A DNA stretch of 11,702 bases from Kiritimatiellota bacterium (GTDB taxonomy: Bacteria; Verrucomicrobiota; Kiritimatiellia; JAAZAB01), in NCBI GenBank assembly GCA_008636095.1, contig VSJD01000191.1:1-11702 (forward strand), read 5' to 3'. Under the pieces are notes generated by a model. The model did not search any database, had not been told where the DNA came from, and saw only the letters and a list, made by a program, of their open reading frames with translations. This document shows positions 1-5,390 of the stretch, one piece after another. The position numbers and the translations under genes are program-made. The stretch's first letter is position 1. Each line of letters opens with the position of its first letter.

Positions 1-326
1 GGAACCATCGGGAGCAGGCGGCCACGTTACATACAGGCATACGGGGTGTTTAGCCCCACGTGGGTGATGTCCGCCGGCGCTCAGACACTGAATCGGAGAG
101 CAACTCCATTGCAATCCTCGAGCGTCTCCCGTGTCGCCCCAGTGAGTGTTTTCACTTTCACCCACTGGCCGTATACGATGCTCCCTTGGTTCCATTTTTT
201 CCACTCTTTTTTGAACCCAAGAGACCACATTACCGACACTGATTTCACAGATGCGATCGAAGAAAATATTCTTGTCTTCCCTATCCGTGTCATCCGTGGT
301 AAATAATTGATTTAATTCCATATTCT
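1..326. other. gene-free left flank after clpP
   Basis: No recognisable gene lies in this stretch. A minus-strand frame of 70 residues (81-293) is open, but its product matches no family I know and its first third is translated from the repeat arms at 237-298, so I do not call it. There is no clpX start, although clpX often follows clpP. No U-tract terminator was found after the clpP stop codon; the bases just downstream are AT-rich. Confidence 0.5.
237..298. repeat. imperfect inverted pair, CACGGAT type
   Basis: The left arm at 237-252 reads CACTGATTTCACAGAT. The right arm at 283-298, read on the minus strand, is CACGGATGACACGGAT. The two agree at 12 of 16 positions. Between them lies a small palindrome, AAGAA-AATA-TTCTT (260-273). 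The layout, two inverted short-period arms around a small hairpin in a spacer, is the same as in other gene-free regions of this window. Its function is unknown. Confidence 0.55.
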
Positions 327-932
327 TCATTTCTTCAGGCGTCCGGCGAGTACCTCATCCACCAGGCCGTAGTTTTTGGCCTCCTCGGGTGACATGAAGA
401 AATCCCGGTCCGTATCCTTGGCAACCATCTCGATTGATTTGCCGGTATGCTTGGCCAGGATGCCGTTAAGGATATCACGAATCCGCAGAATTTCCTGGGC
501 CTGGATGCTGATATCGGAGGCTGCCCCCTGCACCCCGCCCCAGGGCTGATGCATCATGATCCGCGCATGCGGCAGGGAAAATCGCTTGCCGGGCGTCCCG
601 GCCGCCAGCAGGATGGATCCCATGCTGGCCGCCTGGCCCACGCAATAAGTGGCAACATCGCACTTGAGAAACTGGATGGTGTCATAAATGGCCATGCCCG
701 CCGTTACCGAACCGCCGGGCGAATTGATGTATAAGCTGATTTCCTTGTTGGCGTCTTCCGCCTGCAGGAACAGCATCTGGGCCACGATGAGACTGCTGGC
801 TTCGTCACCAATTGCGCTGCCCAGGAAAATGATCCGGTCCTTCAACAGCCGCGAATAGATATCATAGGCGCGTTCGCCACGCCCGGTTTGCTCCACCACC
901 ATCGGCACTAACATCTGGTTCTTACTGCCCAT
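327..932 (-). CDS. clpP: ATP-dependent Clp protease proteolytic subunit
   Basis: ClpP is the tetradecameric serine peptidase that degrades proteins unfolded by ClpX or ClpA in the cytoplasm. The 201-residue product has the usual length and aligns along its whole length with bacterial ClpP. The catalytic triad is complete: Ser103 in GQAASMGS, His128 in MMHQPWGG and Asp177 in DTDRDFFM. Each is offset by 6 from mature E. coli numbering (97, 122, 171). [11 protein letters not shown] (70-80) forms the oxyanion-side strand and loop. The mature N-terminus is expected near LVPMVVEQT (from residue 8), leaving a very short propeptide. The ATG at 930-932 is preceded by GGGGG at a spacing of six bases. 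The gene follows tig, as in many bacteria, but 199 bases of repeat-bearing spacer separate them, and clpX does not follow within the window. Identification is secure. Confidence 0.97.
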   Translation of the reverse strand: MGSKNQMLVPMVVEQTGRGERAYDIYSRLLKDRIIFLGSAIGDEASSLIVAQMLFLQAEDANKEISLYINSPGGSVTAGMAIYDTIQFLKCDVATYCVGQAASMGSILLAAGTPGKRFSLPHARIMMHQPWGGVQGAASDISIQAQEILRIRDILNGILAKHTGKSIEMVAKDTDRDFFMSPEEAKNYGLVDEVLAGRLKK

Positions 933-948
933 AATAAACCCCCATTTT

Positions 949-1130
949 GATTTTCGATTTGCGATTTCCGATTGTCGATTGCCAAACTCTAATTTTAAAT
1001 TTCAAATAGAAACAGCAATATAATTTTCCTATCCAACCATCCTATCCATCGCAATCAGCCTTGCAACCGGGACGCAAATTATCATTCCCCGTTTTCAATC
1101 GGCAATCGGCAATCGAAAATCGGAAATTCC
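949..1130. repeat. inverted pair of 7-base arrays filling the clpP-tig spacer
   Basis: The left array (949-983) is five heptamers: GATTTTC, GATTTGC, GATTTCC, GATTGTC, GATTGCC. The right array (1096-1130) is five heptamers in the opposite orientation: CAATCGG, CAATCGG, CAATCGA, AAATCGG, AAATTCC. In the minus-strand transcript the two could pair as a long imperfect stem of about 35 positions enclosing about 110 bases. The right array ends one base from the tig stop codon, and the left array begins 16 bases upstream of the clpP start. Inside is a smaller direct repeat of CCTATCCA (1028-1035 and 1041-1048). Any promoter for clpP must lie in or between these arrays; I saw no convincing -35/-10 pair. 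Confidence 0.85.
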
Positions 1131-1131
1131 G

Positions 1132-2457
1132 TTAGTGTCCGACCAGCCGGCTGAAAAAGCCCTCTTCGTTCAGCTTGGCATTGGCCAATAGAAAATCGAG
1201 GGTCTTGTCCATGCGAACCTGGTGCCGGATGGAATCCAGCTCCTTCTTTTCCTCCAGTTCCTTGCGCAGTTCGGCGCCCGGCATGCGATAGCGCTCAGCA
1301 AGGATCTCAATGGACCGGTCCACCTCCGCATCTTCCACTGTGATTTTTTCTTCCTCCGCGATACGGTGCAGAATGTACCCGACCTTGACTTTTTCCGCGG
1401 CCGTGTTCGTCGCCGCCGTCAATAGGTCCGCCCTTTTTGCTTCCACCTGCTCCCGGGAGACGCCCCGCGTCAAGTTCTGACGGACCAGGGACGCGAACAG
1501 ATTACGGGCCTCTTCCTGCACAAGCGTTTCGGGCAGATCCAGCGCGGTTTTGGCCAGCAGGTGCCGGACAATTTCTTCCTTAAGCCGCTCCTTTTCGGAG
1601 CGCTTGGCTTCGTCCTGCAATGATTCTTTCAGCTTGCCCCGCAGGTCGGCCTCGGATTCCACTCCGGCTTTTTTCAGAAGTTCCGCATCCAGCGCCGGAC
1701 GCTTTTTTTCGCGGATCGCCTTGACCTGCACCTGGTAGACGGCCGTCTTACCGGTCAATTCCTGGACTTTGAAATCGGCCGGGAAAGTGACGGTAATCTC
1801 TTTATGAGCGCCGACGGAAAGATCCAGGAGCCCCGTATCGAACCCGGGCAGGAAGGCGTTTTCATCCGCCATGACCCAGAAGTCCTTCCCCTGCCCCAGT
1901 CCGGTGACATGCTTGCCCAGTGCAGCCAGGGGTTTTCCATCAAACCGGCCTTCGTAATCAACCTGCACCAGATCGCCCTTGCGGACGGCGCGACCCTCCA
2001 CCGCCTCGAATTGCGACAGGCGCTCGAGCCACGCATCCAGCGCTTTCTGGACGGCATCCTCGGACACGTCAACCGGGTTCTCCTTGAGGCCGATCCCCTT
2101 GTATTTCGGCAACTTAAACTCGGGCGCCACATCCAGCGTGACCTTGTAGGTCATGGGCTCATTACGTTTCAACGTAACGTTTAAATCCAAAACGGCCAGG
2201 GGGTCCAGCGGCGCCTGCTTCAACGCCTCCGGGTATGTTCGCGCGACCAGGGCATTCTGCACGTCCTCGTCAATTTCCTTGGCGTACCGGTGCTCAACCA
2301 GCGCCTGCGGCGCCCGGCCCGGCCGGAAGCCCGGCACACGCGCCATTTTAACAAACGCGGCAATCACGGTTTTATATTCTGCCGCCACGGTATCCACCGG
2401 CACATCCACGTGCAGTATTTTACGGCACGGCCCCGCCTTTTCCACTTTTACCTTCAT
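1132..2457 (-). CDS. tig: trigger factor, ribosome-associated chaperone and peptidyl-prolyl isomerase
   Basis: Trigger factor binds ribosomal protein L23 at the exit tunnel and shields nascent chains. The 441-residue product has the full three-domain layout. The N-terminal ribosome-binding domain (about 1-115) carries GFRPGRAP at 43-50, matching the GFRKGKVP-type signature loop. An FKBP-like PPIase domain follows (about 155-245, with GDLVQVDYEGRFDG and a later FPADF segment). The C-terminal helical chaperone arms (about 250-435) are rich in Lys and Glu. Length is close to E. coli trigger factor (about 430). The ATG at 2455-2457 is preceded by GGAG at 2468-2471, a rather long spacing of ten bases. 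The next gene downstream is clpP, the usual partner. The stop codon is almost touched by the heptamer array at 1096-1130. Confidence 0.96.
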   Translation of the reverse strand: MKVKVEKAGPCRKILHVDVPVDTVAAEYKTVIAAFVKMARVPGFRPGRAPQALVEHRYAKEIDEDVQNALVARTYPEALKQAPLDPLAVLDLNVTLKRNEPMTYKVTLDVAPEFKLPKYKGIGLKENPVDVSEDAVQKALDAWLERLSQFEAVEGRAVRKGDLVQVDYEGRFDGKPLAALGKHVTGLGQGKDFWVMADENAFLPGFDTGLLDLSVGAHKEITVTFPADFKVQELTGKTAVYQVQVKAIREKKRPALDAELLKKAGVESEADLRGKLKESLQDEAKRSEKERLKEEIVRHLLAKTALDLPETLVQEEARNLFASLVRQNLTRGVSREQVEAKRADLLTAATNTAAEKVKVGYILHRIAEEEKITVEDAEVDRSIEILAERYRMPGAELRKELEEKKELDSIRHQVRMDKTLDFLLANAKLNEEGFFSRLVGH

Positions 2458-2525
2458 GAAAACCGTACTCCAAACTATTGATTAAGATTGACCGAATTAG
2501 ATGCTCCCGAAAACGAAGCTGTATT

Positions 2526-2557
2526 AAATCACTAAATCACTCAATCACTCAACCACT
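2526..2557. repeat. four tandem 8-base units upstream of tig
   Basis: The units are AAATCACT, AAATCACT, CAATCACT and CAACCACT, followed by a partial unit AAATTA. The array lies 68 bases upstream of the tig start codon in the 225-base rho-tig spacer. No inverted partner was found for it. It is AT-rich and could supply part of a promoter for tig, but no clear -35/-10 pair is visible. Confidence 0.75.
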
Positions 2558-2567
2558 AAATTAGGCA

Positions 2568-2668
2568 AGCGTTCACGGAACGCTGAAATTGGAAAAATGC
2601 GATGTGCTAATTATGGCAGATTGCTCGTCTTTCGCCGAAATTTCTAATTTCCAGTTTCCAATTTCAAG
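2568..2668. repeat. small hairpin and inverted heptamer arms after rho
   Basis: A 7-base-pair hairpin, AGCGTTC-ACG-GAACGCT, lies at 2568-2584. Next to it GAAATTGGAAA (2585-2595) is the exact inverse of TTTCCAATTTC (2655-2665). The second arm belongs to a degenerate heptamer array, TTTCTAA-TTTCCAG-TTTCCAA (2641-2661), which ends shortly before the rho stop codon at 2683. The hairpin has no T-tract on its downstream (lower-coordinate) side, so it is not a typical intrinsic terminator. Confidence 0.6.
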
Positions 2669-2682
2669 CCGTGACGGCTACG

Positions 2683-4278
2683 TCATTCCTTCATGGTCAT
2701 CAAAAACTCGGCATTACTCTTGGTCTTTTTCAGTTTGCTGACCACCAGCTCCATGGTTTCCACCGGGGGAACCCCGTTCAAGGCCTTGCGCAGAATCCAG
2801 GTCTTGTTCAGCTCGTCCGGATGCAGCAGCAACTCCTCCTTGCGCGTCCCGGATTTTTCGATATTGATGGCCGGGAAGACACGCTTGTCCACGAGATGCC
2901 GGTCCAAACTCAGTTCCATGTTGCCTGTGCCCTTGAATTCCTCGAAAATCACCTCGTCCATGCGACTACCGGTGTCCACCAGGGCTGTGGCAATGATAGT
3001 CAGGCTTCCGCCTTCCTCAATGTTGCGGGCGGCGCCGAAGAACCGCTTGGGCTTATGCAGGGCATTGGAATCCACGCCGCCGGACAGGATCTTGCCGCTG
3101 TGCGGTTCCATCGTATTGTAGGCCCGCGCCAGGCGCGTGATACTGTCCAGCAGGATGACGACATCCCGCCCGCATTCCACCATGCGCTTGGCCATCTCGA
3201 TGACCATCTCCGCCACCTGGATGTGCCGCTCCGGCGGTTCATCGAAGGTGGAGCTCAACACGTGGGCGCTCGTATGCCGCTCCATGTCGGTCACTTCCTC
3301 CGGTCGCTCGTCAATCAGCATGACGATAAGGTACACATCGGGATGATTCTTGGAAATACTGTTGGCGATTTTTTGCAGGAGTACCGTTTTACCGGTGCGC
3401 GGCGGCGCCACGATCACGCCACGCTGGCCCATGCCGATGGGCGTAAAGATATCCATGACGCGCATGGAAACCTCTTCCTGTTCCCGCTCCAGGATAAACC
3501 GCCGGTCGGGAAAGAGCGGCGTCAGATTTTCAAAGGGAATCTTGCGCCGGCTTCTTTCAGGATCACCGTCGTTCACCTTATCCACGCGCAGCAGCGCGAA
3601 AAAGCGTTCCTTATCCTTGGGCGAGCGGATTTCGCCTTCCACCGTGTCACCGGTTCGCAGGGCAAAGCGCCGGATCTGCGACGGCGAAACGTAAATGTCT
3701 TCCGGGCATGGCAGGTAGTTGTAATTCGGCGAGCGCAGGAAGCCGAACCCGTCCGGCAGGATCTCGATGACGCCTTTGCCGAAAATCGTGCCACGGAAGT
3801 TGGCATTGGCCTTGAGGATTTCGAAGATCAACTCGTGCTTGCGCAAGGCGCCCAGGTCCACCAGGCCGTAGTGGGCCGCCAACTCGTTGAGCTCAGGTAC
3901 GGATTTCTGCTGGAGCTCCGAGAGATGCAGGATCTTTTCCTTGCCCCGCCCGGCGGATGCAGCCGGCGCGCTCGCCGGGGCTGCCCCGGCATGATTCGGC
4001 GTGTTGCCGTTCGATATGTTCCCGTTCGGCCCGCCTGGATCCGCCGCCGACGCGATTACGGGCGCCGACCCGGCCACGGGCGCCGACCCGGCCACGGGTG
4101 CCGACCCGGTGGGATGGTCCGGCGCATTGCCCGGAGCACTATCATGACCATGCCGGACCGGCGGCACGGCACCATTTTCCATGTAAATTTTAGACATTGC
4201 CGGCCGCCCTCGCGGATGGCGCGGGGAATGTCCCGTGCTCCGGGATTTGTTTTCATTCATGTTCCGTTTATCTTCCAT
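2683..4278 (-). CDS. rho: transcription termination factor Rho
   Basis: Rho is the hexameric RNA helicase that ends untranslated transcription. From the ATG at 4276-4278 the product is 531 residues, about 110 longer than E. coli Rho. The extra length is an N-terminal low-complexity extension (about 1-112, rich in Pro, Ala, Gly, Asn). Then follow the Rho N-terminal helical domain (about 117-160), the OB-fold RNA-binding domain with DGFGFLR (176-182) and the RecA-like ATPase: Walker A APPRTGKT (291-298), [10 protein letters not shown] (323-332), Walker B VVILLDS (373-379), the Q-loop region [20 protein letters not shown] (400-419), and [12 protein letters not shown] (476-487). A longer start at 4368 would run 101 bases into coaE. 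The chosen ATG overlaps coaE by 11 bases and has GGAG seven bases upstream. Identification is secure; the start is likely. Confidence 0.96.
   Translation of the reverse strand: MEDKRNMNENKSRSTGHSPRHPRGRPAMSKIYMENGAVPPVRHGHDSAPGNAPDHPTGSAPVAGSAPVAGSAPVIASAADPGGPNGNISNGNTPNHAGAAPASAPAASAGRGKEKILHLSELQQKSVPELNELAAHYGLVDLGALRKHELIFEILKANANFRGTIFGKGVIEILPDGFGFLRSPNYNYLPCPEDIYVSPSQIRRFALRTGDTVEGEIRSPKDKERFFALLRVDKVNDGDPERSRRKIPFENLTPLFPDRRFILEREQEEVSMRVMDIFTPIGMGQRGVIVAPPRTGKTVLLQKIANSISKNHPDVYLIVMLIDERPEEVTDMERHTSAHVLSSTFDEPPERHIQVAEMVIEMAKRMVECGRDVVILLDSITRLARAYNTMEPHSGKILSGGVDSNALHKPKRFFGAARNIEEGGSLTIIATALVDTGSRMDEVIFEEFKGTGNMELSLDRHLVDKRVFPAINIEKSGTRKEELLLHPDELNKTWILRKALNGVPPVETMELVVSKLKKTKSNAEFLMTMKE
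4060..4109 (-). repeat. 18-base tandem repeat in the Rho N-terminal extension
   Basis: Two identical 18-base copies (4060-4077 and 4078-4095; GGGCGCCGACCCGGCCAC on the plus strand) are followed by a third, diverged copy. On the coding strand each unit gives six residues, so copy changes keep the frame; the protein reads GSAPVA twice and then GSAPV (residues 58-74). Such perfect copies are prone to slippage and suggest recent expansion in a disordered region. Confidence 0.85.
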
Positions 4279-5005
4279 CGCTGTTCTCCACATGTATTCC
4301 GATATGTTGCATAACTTGGACGGTTTGCCGTTGCGCACACATTTGTGTGCCCGCATTAAAAACCACATAATCCGCGCGTTTCATTTTTTCCTCCACCGGC
4401 CACTGGGCCGCCATCCGATCGTGTGCCTCCTTTTCTGTAAATCCTTTAGAGCGCAAGCGTTTCCGCTGCAGTGCAATCGGCGCGCCGACGCAAATCACCA
4501 GATCCCAGGCCGCCTCCCAGGCCGTCTCATAGAGCAGGGGAATAATGGCCGCCACACCTCCACGCCACACCTGAACGGAATTTATGATTTCTGATTTCTG
4601 ATTTCTGATTTCTGATTTCTGATCGCTGATCGCTGCAACTGGTTGCAGGCGGGCCTCTTCCCGCCGCGCGAGGACCCACGCCTCGATGGCGCCTTGCGCC
4701 GCCGGATGCAGGAGGGCGTTCAACCGGCCCAGCGCCGCCGCATCGTCAAACACGCGCCGCCCCAATACCGCGCGGTCAATACTACCATCCGACGCAAGAA
4801 TCTCGCGGCCAAAGGCGGCCACGATCCGCGGAAACAACGGCGTACCTGCGCGCATAAGGTCATGGCACACCGTATCCGCCTCGATGACCGCAACACCCAG
4901 CGCTTCCAGGTACGCGCCCACCAGGCTTTTCCCACAGGCAATTCCGCCCGTGACACAAATCCGCAACCAGGGGGCGGGGGCTTCGGTTGATGCGTTAGCT
5001 GTCAT
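4268..5005 (-). CDS. coaE: dephospho-CoA kinase with an in-frame repeat insertion
   Basis: CoaE phosphorylates the 3'-hydroxyl of dephospho-CoA, the last step of coenzyme A synthesis. The 245-residue product has the P-loop TGGIACGKS (19-27), [10 protein letters not shown] with Asp44, LNALLHP (95-101), IPLLYE (155-160), the adenine-side RMAAQ (197-201) and the usual end ADYVVFNAG. The family is normally about 200 residues. The excess is mainly an insertion of about 20-25 residues (about 122-147) between the helix after LNALLHP and the strand before IPLLYE. It is partly translated from a 7-base DNA array and contains the heptad RNQKSEI. The insertion keeps the frame and all key residues, so the enzyme is probably active. 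The ATG at 5003-5005 has no clear Shine-Dalgarno sequence. rho follows with an 11-base overlap. Confidence 0.94.
   Translation of the reverse strand: MTANASTEAPAPWLRICVTGGIACGKSLVGAYLEALGVAVIEADTVCHDLMRAGTPLFPRIVAAFGREILASDGSIDRAVLGRRVFDDAAALGRLNALLHPAAQGAIEAWVLARREEARLQPVAAISDQKSEIRNQKSEIINSVQVWRGGVAAIIPLLYETAWEAAWDLVICVGAPIALQRKRLRSKGFTEKEAHDRMAAQWPVEEKMKRADYVVFNAGTQMCAQRQTVQVMQHIGIHVENSDGR
4286..4289 (-). promoter_or_regulatory. Shine-Dalgarno GGAG for rho inside the coaE 3' end
   Basis: GGAG on the minus strand lies seven bases before the ATG at 4276-4278. It sits within the last codons of coaE. Together with the 11-base overlap of the two reading frames it supports residue 31 of the longest open frame as the true Rho start and suggests that rho translation is coupled to that of coaE. 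Confidence 0.7.
4586..4634. repeat. seven tandem heptamers inside coaE
   Basis: On the plus strand the array is five exact GATTTCT units followed by two GATCGCT units. On the coding strand the unit is AGAAATC, which gives the same heptapeptide RNQKSEI in every frame with no stop codon. On the opposite strand every frame contains TGA. The array is 49 bases long, so the complete insertion must include extra bases to keep the frame. Confidence 0.95.
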
Positions 5006-5047
5006 AATCCAACGCGGGCTCTACCCGCAACCCAAACAAAACAAACC

Positions 5048-5230
5048 TCACCACAGAGTTACACGGAGGCACAGAGAGACTTCTCCTCACGTGTTCTCTT
5101 CCGACCAATCGTTGCGTGCATTTTGCGCAGGGCGCAACGCCCTGCGCAAAATGCACGCAACACTCTGTGTGGAGATGGAATGAGATCGAGGAGACGGATC
5201 ACGCTCCGTGCCTCCGTGTCTCTGTGGTGA
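5048..5230. repeat. element with inverted ends (CACCACAGAG type) and central hairpin
   Basis: The left end (from 5048) reads TCACCACAGAG, then TT, then ACACGGAGGCACAGAG. The right end (5204-5230), read on the minus strand, is TCACCACAGAG followed directly by ACACGGAGGCACGGAG. The arms therefore match except for a two-base insertion and one substitution. In the centre is a perfect 24-base-pair hairpin (5111-5161). The right end closely resembles the ends of the element at 7726-7988. There is no open frame of note inside, no transposase and no obvious target duplication. The layout is like that of a MITE, but how it moves, if it does, is unknown. Confidence 0.85.
5111..5161. repeat. perfect 24-bp hairpin
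   Basis: The left arm (5111-5134) starts GTTGCGTGCATTTTGCG; the right arm (5138-5161) is its exact reverse complement, with a three-base loop CAA. It is symmetrical, has no T-tract on either side and lies at the centre of the inverted-end element, so a role as part of that element is more likely than simple termination. Confidence 0.95.
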
Positions 5231-5306
5231 ATCCCTTCTTGCTTTTACATTTTCTTGTTTTTTATAGCGGTTCCTGATGTATCAGGTATTAAAGCCCGCA
5301 AACCAA

Positions 5307-5387
5307 GTATGGGAGTATCTGCGTATGGGTGCATGGAATTGCAAGAAACTCTTTTACTCCCATACACCCAAACTCCCATACACCCAA
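5307..5387. repeat. inverted octamer arrays after the STT3-like gene
   Basis: The right array (5356-5387) alternates ACTCCCAT and ACACCCAA twice. The left array (5307-5338) reads GTATGGGA, GTATCTGC, GTATGGGT, GCATGGAA, a degenerate form in the opposite orientation. The right array ends three bases before the stop codon of the STT3-like gene. In its transcript the arrays could form an imperfect stem just after translation ends. Confidence 0.75.
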
Positions 5388-5390
5388 ACT

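Larger units (their letters stand above)
5006..5390. other. 385-base gene-free spacer between the STT3-like gene and coaE
   Basis: No gene was found. The spacer holds two repeat structures, listed separately (5048-5230 and 5307-5387), and a small palindrome GCGGG-CTCTA-CCCGC (5014-5028) in the coaE leader. Any promoter for coaE-rho should lie here, but I saw no convincing one. Confidence 0.7.

Noticed and set aside
81..293. 70-residue minus-strand open frame after clpP
   Set aside because: No family recognised, and its start lies in repeat arms. It could be a remnant of a gene, but nothing supports that.
949..1130. CRISPR array
   Set aside because: The units are 7 bases, directly adjacent and degenerate, with no spacers of constant length and no cas gene nearby.
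2671..4314. 547-residue open frame on the plus strand
   Set aside because: It is antisense to rho, whose motifs are all present on the minus strand. The product has no family signature and reflects the GC-rich codon use of rho.
4279..4368. 30-residue upstream extension of Rho
   Set aside because: It would overlap coaE by 101 bases, and the internal ATG at 4276-4278 has a well-placed GGAG and an 11-base overlap typical of coupled genes.
5111..5161. intrinsic terminator for the STT3-like gene
   Set aside because: The stem is perfect, but there is no T-tract in the downstream direction, it lies 230 bases after the stop codon, and it sits at the centre of an inverted-end element.
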